A stretch of DNA of 45,333 nucleotides from an uncultured Adlercreutzia sp. GTDB taxonomy: Bacteria > Actinomycetota > Coriobacteriia > Coriobacteriales > Eggerthellaceae. Numbering within the stretch: the first letter of the stretch is position 1; the number at the start of each line of letters is the position of its first letter. The stretch covers positions 1 through 45,333 of the forward strand of contig CABSMC010000013.1 in the NCBI GenBank assembly GCA_902478715.1. The letters are read 5' to 3'. Made by a program: the position numbers and the translations under genes. This document shows positions 17,021-25,105 of this stretch, in pieces. The notes beneath the pieces are model-generated. The model was not told the origin of the DNA. It ran no database searches and worked only from the letters and a program-made list of their open reading frames with translations.

Positions 17021-17100
17021 CGTGACAATTCCTTTCAAGTACGCGCAGCCGTCCGAGTTATGGAGCCCTGGCGCCTTGCGCCGTAAGCCCTCGGCTGTGC

Positions 17101-17139
17101 GGTTGACGGCATTATGCCCTAATTTATGAGTCGTCAACC
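17101..17139 (-). promoter_or_regulatory. Probable argG promoter flanked by an inverted repeat
   Basis: On the minus strand TTGACG (17137-17132) and CATAAT (17116-17111) are 15 bases apart, slightly short for sigma-70. GGTTGACG (17101-17108) and CGTCAACC (17132-17139) form a perfect 8-bp inverted repeat around the -10, a possible operator. Confidence 0.5.
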
Positions 17140-17190
17140 CCGAATTTCAAAAATTTTGCGGAAACGGCGCAATTTAATTGTGCAATGTGC

Positions 17191-17204
17191 TGTGCAGTTG
17201 CACA
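17191..17204. promoter_or_regulatory. Palindrome TGTGCA-GT-TGCACA upstream of the argG promoter
   Basis: A perfect 6-bp dyad with 2-base spacer, about 90 bases before the predicted argG start point; half-sites TTGTGCA occur at 17178-17184 and again near 17265. The same 14-mer occurs at 29849-29862. It is probably a repressor or activator site of unknown owner. The rest of 17205-17389 shows no gene. Confidence 0.45.
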
Positions 17205-17389
17205 AAATAAAGGGGATCTGATCGGGCGCTTTGCGTCGTTATACACAAGAAGGACGCCGCCAAATTGTGCAGCACCCTTTGCGTTTTCTCAATAGCGAGC
17301 AAGAGAATGGGAAGTGACGAGAGTGCCCACCGACCACGAGGGATGCGTCCGGCAACCACTTCAGTCGCGCACCGCCTCCGGTATGCCAT

Positions 17390-18094
17390 TTACGCACAGG
17401 GCGCGAGACATCCCGCGAAAACACCCCTCTCACTAGCGGCCAAAGCAACGCCCAAACATCCCAAAGTTCGATAGACCGGAGTCTGCGCCGCGTTCTGCAC
17501 GCGGGAGAAGAAGGCCGCTCCCCACTTCAGGAAATGGCCGCGGTCGAAGTCCTCCAGGATGGTTGCGAGCCGCTGGCGCTCCTCATCGCCGCTGTCATCA
17601 ACTGCCCCAGCAAGCTGCTCGTAGACCAAGCCGAGAAACTCCGTCTCGACGCCCATGTGATCGGCCGACTCGTTCGAGTGTCCGCTTGGCTTGATGCCCA
17701 GCTGCCGGTAGACGCGCTCGGCGTCGAGCGCCGTGGGCGAGATGAACGTAAGGCCGCTCGAATCGAAATCGTCGCTGCCCTTGAAGCATGCCTCGTAGGG
17801 CGAGACGACGGCACCTTCGGGATTGGTGAACAGCATCGTGTAATCGAGCCGCAGGGCGCGAAGGGCCTCCTCGGCATCAAGCTGCCAAAAGGAGTTTTCC
17901 GCATCAAGGGCCTCGGTGACGCGGCGCGCCTCCTCGGGATCGAAGTTCGCCCCATCGGCGATCTCCTCCACATCGGCGCGCAAGCTTCCCGCAAGGACGC
18001 TATCGGCAACGTCCCGGGTGGGAAGGGCCATGAAAAACGCCAGCAATCGATAGGCGCAGGAGCGCACCTGCAGGGCATCGGCGAGAGTTTCCAT
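17390..18094 (-). CDS. TorD/DmsD-family chaperone for a molybdopterin reductase
   Basis: 234 aa, all helical. It has the family signatures LDYTMLFTNPEGAVVSPYEACF (in two parts: LDYTMLF, then PYEAC) and ESADHMGVETEFL, equivalent to the E(Q)PxDHxxxxL segment. Such proteins bind the Tat leader of a molybdoenzyme and help insert the cofactor before export. It is the last gene of the dmsA-dmsB-like operon, 68 bases after the ferredoxin gene with a hairpin between. The ATG at 18094 is preceded by GGAAGTGAT. Its client is almost certainly the Tat protein at 18786-21251. Confidence 0.88.
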   Translation of the reverse strand: METLADALQVRSCAYRLLAFFMALPTRDVADSVLAGSLRADVEEIADGANFDPEEARRVTEALDAENSFWQLDAEEALRALRLDYTMLFTNPEGAVVSPYEACFKGSDDFDSSGLTFISPTALDAERVYRQLGIKPSGHSNESADHMGVETEFLGLVYEQLAGAVDDSGDEERQRLATILEDFDRGHFLKWGAAFFSRVQNAAQTPVYRTLGCLGVALAASERGVFAGCLAPCA

Positions 18095-18125
18095 ATCACT
18101 TCCTTCTTCCTTCGATTCGAAAAGA

Positions 18126-18149
18126 GCCCGGCCCCCAAGGAGGCCGGGC
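18126..18149 (-). terminator. Terminator-like hairpin between the ferredoxin and chaperone genes
   Basis: The minus strand reads GCCCGGCC - 8-base loop - GGCCGGGC followed by TCTTTTCG. It may lower chaperone expression relative to the enzyme subunits. Confidence 0.6.
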
Positions 18150-18162
18150 GAGGGAGGGGAGG

Positions 18163-18783
18163 CTAGGACACGTAGTAGACCGAGGGACTCGTCCCCTCTT
18201 CTTCAAGCAGAACCGTGGCGTTGCGGCCGCCCAAGAACTGGCTGACTTCCGACTCGGGGTCGTCAAGATCGCCCCAGCAGCGAGCACGACCCGGGCACAG
18301 CTCCATGCACGCAGGCTTCTCGCCGCGGTCGATGCGGCCCGCGCAGAAGTCGCACTTCTCCACCGTGCCGCCCTTGTGGCTCTTAGCCGCCGGATCGCCG
18401 ATGGGAAGCTCGAGGTAGTACTCGGGCTCGTTCTCGATGAGGCGGCGCACGTCATAGGGGCACGCCTCTATGCAGGACTTGCAGCCGATGCAGGTCTCCT
18501 CGTCCACTGTCACGATGCCGTCGTCGCGCTTGACGGTGGCGCCGGTCGGGCACACCTCCTCGCAGACGGCGTTCTCGCAGTGCATGCAGTTCACCGGCAG
18601 CCAGCTCAGCTGCATCTCGCCGCCGTAGGTGCCCTTGGAGGTGTCCGCGAAATCGCGTCCCTCGGTATGGACGACGTTCCACCACACGTCCTTGGGAAGG
18701 TTGTTGGAGACCTTGCAGGCCACCGCACAGGTATTGCAGCCGATGCAGCGGGAGAGGTCGATGGCCATGCCATAGCGAGTCAT
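18163..18783 (-). CDS. DmsB-like ferredoxin subunit with four [4Fe-4S] clusters
   Basis: 206 aa. Four Cys groups are visible in order: CIGCNTCAVACK, CMHCENAVCEEVCP, CIGCKSCIEACP and CDFCAGRIDRG...CMELCPGRA, the layout of DmsB/PsrB electron-transfer subunits. It carries no signal of its own, as expected for a protein exported with its Tat partner. It starts 2 bases after the catalytic-subunit stop, with its ribosome site (GAGGTG) inside that gene. No membrane-anchor (DmsC/NrfD) gene follows, so the quinol or other donor connection is missing locally. Confidence 0.93.
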   Translation of the reverse strand: MTRYGMAIDLSRCIGCNTCAVACKVSNNLPKDVWWNVVHTEGRDFADTSKGTYGGEMQLSWLPVNCMHCENAVCEEVCPTGATVKRDDGIVTVDEETCIGCKSCIEACPYDVRRLIENEPEYYLELPIGDPAAKSHKGGTVEKCDFCAGRIDRGEKPACMELCPGRARCWGDLDDPESEVSQFLGGRNATVLLEEEGTSPSVYYVS

Positions 18784-18785
18784 AG

Positions 18786-21251
18786 TTACACCTCTGCTTT
18801 CTCAATAGCGGCGGTCGTGTCGAAGAAGGCCTGGGTGACGCACAAGTTGCTCACCTCGTCGGACAGGACGTCCTGCAAGTGGCCCTTGACGAAGTCGGCG
18901 TCCTCCCAGCCGCGCGAGCACAGAAGGATGCCCGGTCGCACGCCGTCGGAAAGGTGCGCCTTCACCACCACCTCGCCGCGGTCGTTGTAGATGCGCATGT
19001 AGTCGCCCTCGGCGATGCCGTGGGCTTCCGCCGTATCGGGATGCAGCTTCGCGGACGGCTCGGGGTCGAGCTCGCGCATGACGGGCACGTTGACCCACTG
19101 GCTGTGGGTGCGCAGGCGCTGGTGCTCGGACATGACCTGGTAGGGGTACTTCTCGTTGCGCGCGTCCTCGGGAACCACTTCCCCAGCCGGCTCCCAGTAG
19201 GGCAGCCCGAAGTGGGAGAAGTCGGGCTCCTCCCCCATGGCCGTGCTGGCGTAGCGCGCCGAAGGGGCCTGGTAGAACTCCACCTTGCCCGTGGCGGTCG
19301 GAATGCCGTCGCCGCCATGGATGAAAGGCGCCTCGGGGCTGCCCGGGATGGCGCGCAGGGCGCCCTCCTCCTTCAGCTTGTCGTAGGAGATGCCCAGAGC
19401 CTGGCACGTCTCGCTGTCCAGATAGCCGCGCATCCAGTCCTCGGCGGTGAAGTTGAAATCGTCCCCGTAACCCATGCGGCCGGCCAGGTCCTTGATAATG
19501 TCGAAGTCGCTGCGGCACTCGTAGAGCGGGTCAATGGCCTTGTCCTGGATGGTGATGAACACATTCTGCGGGCACTGATGGGCGAAGTCCTCCATCTCGA
19601 ACCAATGGCACACTGGCAGGAAGATGTCGGCGTAGCGGCCCATCTCGTTCATGGTGAGCTCCGAGACGACGATGAGTTCGACCTTCTCGAGCCAGCGCAG
19701 CATCGACTCGCGGTCGCACAGGTTCGCCAGCAGATTGCGCTTGTACACCCATAGCGCCTTCAAGGTGTAGGGGTTGCCGAGCCACTCCCCCGCCTCGAGG
19801 GCCTCTTCCATGCGGAACACTGGCACGTTCACCGTCGAGGGCGTGGCATCCGCCAGTGTGTAGGCGCCGTAGGGGCTCGCCGCGTTCTCGAGGCCGAAGT
19901 ACACGGCCTCGGAGATGCCGCAGAACGCGCCGGGCTTGCCGATATTGCCGGTCATAGCGGCCAAACAGCCCATGTCGTAGATGCTGTAGAAGCCGTTCTG
20001 GTAGTGGTCGATGCCGAGCAGGATGTACAACGCGCAGGGCTTGTTCACGGCGATGTCCTCGGCCAGCTGCGTCATGACGTCCACGGGCACGTCGCACACC
20101 TTCGAGCACTCCTCAAGATCGTACTCGCTCAGGCGGTCGAGCATCAGCGTCCAGGCGCAGGTGACCTTCTGGCCCTGGTAATCGTAGGTGCCCTCCACCA
20201 CCGCATTGGCGATGGCGGTGTGCGCGTCGAAGGTACCCTTGCCATCGGTTGCGACCGGCACGTCGTCCTCGGCGCCGGCCTCGGCACGGCCCAAATCGCT
20301 GAGGCGCAGGTACTCGCCGTCCTCCTTGACGAGGAAAGGCGCCACGGTGGTGGACCGGATGAACTCGTCGTCCTGCCAGCCCTTCTCGAGAACGATTTTC
20401 ATGAGGCCGATGGCCAGCATGCCGTCGGTACCCGGGGCGAGCGGGATCCACTGGTCGCACTTGGCCGTGGTCGCTGTGTACACCGGGTCGATGCTGATGA
20501 CCTTCGTTCCCTGCTCGCGGGCTTCCATGATGAAGTGCATGCCCTGGATCTGGGAGACGGCCGGGTTCGATCCCCAGATGACGAGCGTCTTCGAGTTCAC
20601 AAGATCGGTCATCTCGTTGCCGTGGAAGTTCAGCGACATGCCCACCATGGGGTTCAAGCTGTAGAACGGCGCGAAATCGAGCGGCGTTCCCACGGTGCTG
20701 GCACCGATGCGTGCCTGGAAGCGCGGCATGAGATCGAGAAAGCCGTAGTTGCCGGCACCCGACGCGATGCCCACCGAATCGGGCCCGAACTCCTGGGCGT
20801 ACTGGGTGAACTTCTGGGCGATCTCGTCGAGGGCCTCGTCCCACGTGATCTGCTCCCACTTGCCCTCGCCGCGCTCGCCGGCCCGGCGCATGGGGTACTT
20901 GGCACGGTTGGGGTCGTACACGCGGTAGGGATGCGTGAGGCCCTTCGAGCAAATGCGGTTCCATGCCGTCTCGGGCAGATCGCGCATGGAGGTGCGGACG
21001 ATCTTGCCGTCGCGCACGTGGATGTTCAGGTAGCAGCCGCCGTAGCAGTTGCAGCGGCACGTGCCGCGGAAAATCTCGTCGTTGTCCTCGACGACGGGTT
21101 TCGGCTCGCTCTCCGAGCCGCCAGTGTCCGCCACGGGTTTGGGGCTGCACCCCGCAAGCCATGAAGCGGCTCCCGCGCCGACAGCCGCCGCTAAGCTTCC
21201 CTTGACGAAAGAACGGCGCGACACATCGCAGACATGATTTGTCTCAGCCAT
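18786..21251 (-). CDS. Tat-exported molybdopterin oxidoreductase, DMSO reductase family (DmsA-like)
   Basis: 821 aa, close to E. coli DmsA. The Tat leader is SRRSFVKG (11-18) with Cys35 in WLAGC. The [4Fe-4S] site has Cys65-x3-Cys69-x3-Cys73 and Cys101. Molybdopterin-domain blocks follow (KWEQITWDEALDEIA; VIWGSNPAVSQIQG; DPVYTATTAKCDQWIPLAPGTDG), and the C-terminal dinucleotide-binding domain has LRTHSQWVNVP. The substrate is unknown: dimethyl sulfoxide, N-oxides or phenolic dietary compounds are all handled by this family in Eggerthellaceae. It is first in the operon with ferredoxin and chaperone; AGGAGGAATTC precedes the ATG. A promoter with three TAGTACC boxes lies upstream. Confidence 0.93.
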   Translation of the reverse strand: MAETNHVCDVSRRSFVKGSLAAAVGAGAASWLAGCSPKPVADTGGSESEPKPVVEDNDEIFRGTCRCNCYGGCYLNIHVRDGKIVRTSMRDLPETAWNRICSKGLTHPYRVYDPNRAKYPMRRAGERGEGKWEQITWDEALDEIAQKFTQYAQEFGPDSVGIASGAGNYGFLDLMPRFQARIGASTVGTPLDFAPFYSLNPMVGMSLNFHGNEMTDLVNSKTLVIWGSNPAVSQIQGMHFIMEAREQGTKVISIDPVYTATTAKCDQWIPLAPGTDGMLAIGLMKIVLEKGWQDDEFIRSTTVAPFLVKEDGEYLRLSDLGRAEAGAEDDVPVATDGKGTFDAHTAIANAVVEGTYDYQGQKVTCAWTLMLDRLSEYDLEECSKVCDVPVDVMTQLAEDIAVNKPCALYILLGIDHYQNGFYSIYDMGCLAAMTGNIGKPGAFCGISEAVYFGLENAASPYGAYTLADATPSTVNVPVFRMEEALEAGEWLGNPYTLKALWVYKRNLLANLCDRESMLRWLEKVELIVVSELTMNEMGRYADIFLPVCHWFEMEDFAHQCPQNVFITIQDKAIDPLYECRSDFDIIKDLAGRMGYGDDFNFTAEDWMRGYLDSETCQALGISYDKLKEEGALRAIPGSPEAPFIHGGDGIPTATGKVEFYQAPSARYASTAMGEEPDFSHFGLPYWEPAGEVVPEDARNEKYPYQVMSEHQRLRTHSQWVNVPVMRELDPEPSAKLHPDTAEAHGIAEGDYMRIYNDRGEVVVKAHLSDGVRPGILLCSRGWEDADFVKGHLQDVLSDEVSNLCVTQAFFDTTAAIEKAEV

Positions 21252-21337
21252 GAATTCCTCCTCTTCTCGTTGACCCGTATCATGAGTCGTCGAGAAGAGG
21301 ATACGAGCGCCGCGCGTTCGGCAAAACGCCCAAGAGC

Positions 21338-21399
21338 ACTAGTACCGCAAGAATTATGCGCTAGGCAACAGGCGCGGCTTTTAGTACCAAGGTACTAGT
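21338..21399. promoter_or_regulatory. Operator region with three TAGTACC boxes and -10 of the molybdoenzyme operon
   Basis: TAGTACC lies at 21340-21346 and 21382-21388 and, inverted, at 21391-21397; the last two form a perfect TAGTACCAAGGTACTA that overlaps the LuxR stop codon. The 9-mer ACTAGTACC (21338-21346) is also the exact inverse of GGTACTAGT (21391-21399). A CATAAT -10 (21358-21353) has no -35. The palindrome centre lies about 43 bases before the expected start point, fitting an activator site for the adjacent LuxR protein. Confidence 0.7.
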
Positions 21400-22219
21400 A
21401 AGCCTCGCGAAGCGCCTTCGACACCAACTCGGTGCGCGTGTTCACGTTGTACTTGTCGAAGATGCGGGCGACGTGGTTCTTCACCGTGTTCTGACTGATA
21501 GAGAGGAGGCCGGCGATCTCACCGTTGGTCTTGCCGTCCACGATGAGATCGAGCACTTCGCGCTCGCGCGCCGACAGCGTCGTCCGCGTCGTCTGCCGGC
21601 GGGAGGCCGCGCCCTCGCGCGGATCGCCTTCAGGAGCCACGCCGACCGCCACGCCCTGCGGGCCTTCGGGCGCGGGACCCTCGATGCCCAGATAGCGCTT
21701 GGCCGGCGTGTCGGCGGCGGGGGAAGACACCATGCCCTGGGTCATCTCCCACGTGCGGAGAAGCACGCCGGGGGTCTTGACAGACGCCGCGAACAGCTCG
21801 CAGTTGTAGGCGATGACCTCCTGGATGGTGCGCTCGAACAACTCGAGGAGCGCCTGGGTATGGGGAATGCCCTTGCCGCCGCCCCTCTGAAACAGAAACG
21901 GCGCCATCTGCCGCGCCTCAAACAAGTTGGCCGAAATATAGCTGGCGAAGGCCGTGAGCTCGGGGTTGTGGGGGTCTTCCACGGCATCGCCGTACTGACC
22001 GCGATAAGTGCGCATCGAGCAATCGCCCGACTCCACTACCTGGGCAAGGTTCTCAATCTCATCGAGCGTCCACTGGTGAATGGCGCTGGCCGCCATGAAG
22101 TTCGCCCGAGAACGGGGATAGGCCTCCACGTACCCGCGCTCGAGTCGCTCGGCCACCCCCTCGCGGTTGTCCCGCAAAAGTGCCGCCAAATCCCGCCGCA
22201 ACTCCCCCTCGTCGAACAT
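21395..22219 (-). CDS. Soluble LuxR-family regulator, probable activator of the molybdoenzyme operon
   Basis: 274 aa. No membrane segments are seen. The N-terminal 165 residues are helical with several aromatic and His residues and match no domain I can name; a Pro/Gly/Glu-rich linker (about 175-208) follows, then a LuxR/NarL helix-turn-helix (about 212-272: LSAREREVLDLIVDGKTNGE, then ISQNTVKNHVARIFDKYNV). The start has GGAGG just upstream. It is transcribed toward the reductase operon, and its stop codon lies inside the palindromic operator at 21382-21397. The ligand is unknown. Confidence 0.85.
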   Translation of the reverse strand: MFDEGELRRDLAALLRDNREGVAERLERGYVEAYPRSRANFMAASAIHQWTLDEIENLAQVVESGDCSMRTYRGQYGDAVEDPHNPELTAFASYISANLFEARQMAPFLFQRGGGKGIPHTQALLELFERTIQEVIAYNCELFAASVKTPGVLLRTWEMTQGMVSSPAADTPAKRYLGIEGPAPEGPQGVAVGVAPEGDPREGAASRRQTTRTTLSAREREVLDLIVDGKTNGEIAGLLSISQNTVKNHVARIFDKYNVNTRTELVSKALREAY

Positions 22220-22369
22220 GGCCCCTCCATTCTTCCTCTGATCTCACGGGCGCAATCATAGCACAGGGGTGCCTTTGTCATACTCATAGGCGCTGAGCCA
22301 ACGTTTGGTCATCCCCTCGGCTATCTCCCTCCCGGTGCGCAGAACAATGAGCAAAACCTCTTCCGCGCA

Positions 22370-23686
22370 TCAGCCCAATATAGCGGGATCGAGCAAAAAC
22401 GGAATGACGCCCACGTAGGTTATCCCGCGATCATCTGTCCAAGGATGCTGTGACCCACCCACAACAACGATCTTCTTAAACGAGTCTCCCGTTTTCAAAA
22501 GGGGCCGCAATTCCTGCTCGCGCTTCTCCTCGCCCTCCAATCGCCATGCCGACTGAATGTAGAAGCGCTCGTGTCCCCGGTTGACCACAAAATCAATCTC
22601 CTGCATGCCGTCACGCCTCTTCCCATCACGCGACTCCCTCACACGCACCGCACCAACATCGACCGAATACCCTCTCATGCGCAGCTCGTTGTAAATGACG
22701 TTCTCCATCAGATGCGTCTCTTCGATTTGTCGAAAATTGAGCCATGCATTCCGCAGGCCCGTATCTACGGCGTAGAACTTCGTCGGGTAGTCGAAATAGC
22801 GTTTGCCCCTGACATCATAACGCTCGGCCTTCGAGAACAAGAAGGAGTCTTCGAGCGCATCGAGATAGCGCTTCACTGTTTTATTCGAGATGCCCGCATG
22901 CGCAACGGTGTTGAGCGTGTTCGCAAGCTTTTCCGGATTGGTGAGCGAACCCACTGCCGAGGCAAGTTCTTTGGTGAGCTGCTCCAGTGCAAATGTGTTG
23001 TCGATGCCATAGCGCTCGACGATATCCGCTTGGTACACGCTCCGAAAAAGTCCCTTCAGGTAGGTTTCCCGCTCGGTTTCAGTCGGCGCGAGAACCGCAA
23101 GGGGCATCCCCCCATACACAAGGTATTCGGCCCACGCGGCGCTCTGATCCATATCTGCAAATTCGAGGAACTCCGAAAAACTCAGCGGCCACATATGAAT
23201 TTGAGTGGCCCGATCCCGGAAATTTGTAATAATGTCGCTTGAAAGCATCTTCGAATTGCTGCCCGTCACATACACGTCAATATTCTCGCGCCCGATAAGA
23301 TCGTTCAGCACGTCATAGAAGGTGGTGTAGAGCAGATCTCTGTCCTCGGGAGGCACAAGCTCCTCGTCAATCTCGTCGCGCTTCACACGATAGGAAAGCT
23401 GTATTTCATCGACGAATACATAGTGCTTTTGAGGGGACGCCACATGCTGCAGCACGTAATCATAGAGCAGCTCAGGATTGCGCAAAGACGCGTGCTCTCT
23501 CTTCTCAAGATCGATATCGATAATGCAGTCGTTGGAAACCCCGCTTTTCAAAAGATGCGCTCTGTAAATCGTGGAAAGCAGAAACGACTTTCCGCAACGG
23601 CGAATACCCGTGATGACCTTGACTCTTCCGTTAAATTGGCTTTTCACTAGCTGCTTGAGGTAGTGATCTCGGTTGATGACGGTCAA
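22370..23686 (-). CDS. AAA ATPase with DUF4143 (nuclease-like) domain
   Basis: 438 aa, full length. Walker A is GIRRCGKS (about 27-34), Walker B is HYVFVDEIQ, and sensor region VTGSNSKMLS follows. The middle winged-helix segment includes NKTVKRYLDALEDSFLF. The C-terminal DUF4143 part has QEIDFVVNR, the D residue of a PD-(D/E)XK-like fold, but the following strand (FYIQSAW) lacks an obvious ExK, so nuclease activity may be lost. The start is TTG at 23686 with AAAGGAGGG 4 bases upstream. It lies downstream of argD on the same strand but behind a duplicated hairpin. Cellular role of the family is unknown; these genes are often scattered and patchily distributed. Confidence 0.88.
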   Translation of the reverse strand: MTVINRDHYLKQLVKSQFNGRVKVITGIRRCGKSFLLSTIYRAHLLKSGVSNDCIIDIDLEKREHASLRNPELLYDYVLQHVASPQKHYVFVDEIQLSYRVKRDEIDEELVPPEDRDLLYTTFYDVLNDLIGRENIDVYVTGSNSKMLSSDIITNFRDRATQIHMWPLSFSEFLEFADMDQSAAWAEYLVYGGMPLAVLAPTETERETYLKGLFRSVYQADIVERYGIDNTFALEQLTKELASAVGSLTNPEKLANTLNTVAHAGISNKTVKRYLDALEDSFLFSKAERYDVRGKRYFDYPTKFYAVDTGLRNAWLNFRQIEETHLMENVIYNELRMRGYSVDVGAVRVRESRDGKRRDGMQEIDFVVNRGHERFYIQSAWRLEGEEKREQELRPLLKTGDSFKKIVVVGGSQHPWTDDRGITYVGVIPFLLDPAILG

Positions 23687-23714
23687 TTTCCCTCCTTTGC
23701 ATGGCTTTGCTTGA

Positions 23715-23826
23715 TTCCAGACTTTACACCAAATGGGGTAAAGTCTGGAACCAAATGACCATTTTTAAGGAGAAATTAATAATGCAGCTCCAGACTTTAC
23801 ACCAAATGGGGCAAAATCTGGAGCTG
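23715..23826. repeat. Two copies of a hairpin with identical 22-base core upstream of the ATPase gene
   Basis: The same 22 bases (CCAGACTTTAC followed by ACCAAATGGGG) occur at 23717-23738 and 23790-23811. Each copy is the left arm and loop of its own stem: 23715-23727 / 23738-23750 is perfect over 13 bp, and 23785-23797 / 23814-23826 has one mismatch. The flanks of the two stems differ but remain complementary, so pairing has been kept through change. Confidence 0.88.
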
Positions 23827-23860
23827 TCGATGGCCTCGTCAAACCTCTGGGCGAAAACGC

Positions 23861-25096
23861 CTACAGCAGCTGCTCCAGTTTCTGCACCAGCACGTCCACG
23901 TCGGCTTCCGTGCAGATGAGCGGGGGCAGGAAACGCAGCGTATGGGGGCCGGTGGCGTTCAGGACGAGGCCCGCTTCCAGGCCGGCGGCCACCACATCGG
24001 GAGCCGACGGCGCCTCATGGGTGAGGTCGATACCGTTCATGAGGCCGAAGCCGCGCACCTCCTGTACGTGGGGCAACCGGGCCAAACGCTCGCGCATGTA
24101 GGCGCCGACCGACTCGATCTGCGCCCCCATACCCGGAGCGAGCAGCGTGGAGAGCGTCACATGAGCCGCGGCCATGGCGATGTTCGAGCCACCGAAGGTG
24201 GTACCGTGGTCGCCCGGCGCGAACGCCGCCGCGATGGAGCTTTTGGCCGCGCAGGCACCGGCCACGATACCGGAGGCGATGCCCTTGGCCATGGTGACGA
24301 TGTCGGGCAGCACGCCGAAGTTCTGGAACCCGTAGGGCAGTCCCGTGCGGAAGATGCCGCTCTGCACCTCGTCGCAGATCATGAGCGCACCGTGCTCTTC
24401 GGTGAGCCGGCGGATGGCGCAGACGAATTCCTCAGTGCAGGGGTGCACGCCACTCTCGCCCTGGATGCACTCGATCATGACGGCGCAGATGCGGTCGCCC
24501 TGGGTCTCGAAGAGGCGCTCTAGGGCCTCCACGTCGTTGATGGGCGTGGCGGTGAACCCGCCCGGAAGCGGCTGGAAGGCCTCCTGCTTGGCCGGCTGGG
24601 CCGTGGCGGCCAGCGTCGCCAAGGTGCGGCCGTGGAAGCTCTTGGCTAGGGTGACGATGAGGCGCGGGGCTAGCTCGGCATCTTTGCCGGCGGCCTCGGT
24701 GCGGCGGCGAGCATACAGGCGCGCGAGCTTGATGGCGCACTCGTTGGCCTCGGCGCCGGAGTTCGCGAAGAAGGTCTTCCACGTCTCGGGGCTCGGCTCA
24801 TCGACATAGGCGTTCAGCATGTTCGACAGAAGCTGGGCCACTTCCCCGCGGTGCTCGATGTAGTAGTAGTTGCTCACGTGGATGAGCTTGGCCGCCTGAT
24901 CGCTCACGGCCTGCACGATGGAGGGGTGGCAGTGGCCGAGGCTGCAGACGCCGATGCCGGAGAGGAAGTCGAGGTACTCGTTGCCGGCATCGTCGATGAG
25001 CGTCATGCCGTGGCCTTCGACGAATTCCACCGGCTTGCGGGCGAAGGTGCCCATCACATATTCGGATTCCAGAGCCATTTCGCGGGCGAGAGTCAT
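23861..25096 (-). CDS. argD: Acetylornithine aminotransferase
   Basis: 411 aa, class III PLP-dependent aminotransferase that converts N-acetylglutamate semialdehyde to N-acetylornithine. Blocks: GNEYLDFLSGIGVCSLGHCHP at the N-terminus (in part: FLSGIGVCSLGH), FFANSGAEANECAIKLAR (phosphate cup), KSFHGRT, MICDEVQSGIFRTG, and the cofactor Lys in VTMAKGIASG, then GTTFGGSNIA. The ATG at 25096 has TAGGAG upstream. It is the last gene of argCJBD, 9 bases after argB. Confidence 0.95.
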   Translation of the reverse strand: MTLAREMALESEYVMGTFARKPVEFVEGHGMTLIDDAGNEYLDFLSGIGVCSLGHCHPSIVQAVSDQAAKLIHVSNYYYIEHRGEVAQLLSNMLNAYVDEPSPETWKTFFANSGAEANECAIKLARLYARRRTEAAGKDAELAPRLIVTLAKSFHGRTLATLAATAQPAKQEAFQPLPGGFTATPINDVEALERLFETQGDRICAVMIECIQGESGVHPCTEEFVCAIRRLTEEHGALMICDEVQSGIFRTGLPYGFQNFGVLPDIVTMAKGIASGIVAGACAAKSSIAAAFAPGDHGTTFGGSNIAMAAAHVTLSTLLAPGMGAQIESVGAYMRERLARLPHVQEVRGFGLMNGIDLTHEAPSAPDVVAAGLEAGLVLNATGPHTLRFLPPLICTEADVDVLVQKLEQLL

Positions 25097-25105
25097 GGGA
25101 TGCTC

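Noticed and set aside
20560..20590. tRNA-like GGGTTCGATCCCC
   Set aside because: It is inside the molybdoenzyme coding sequence and no cloverleaf surrounds it.
23715..23826. CRISPR array
   Set aside because: Only two repeat copies, both self-complementary over their whole length, with no cas genes in the window.
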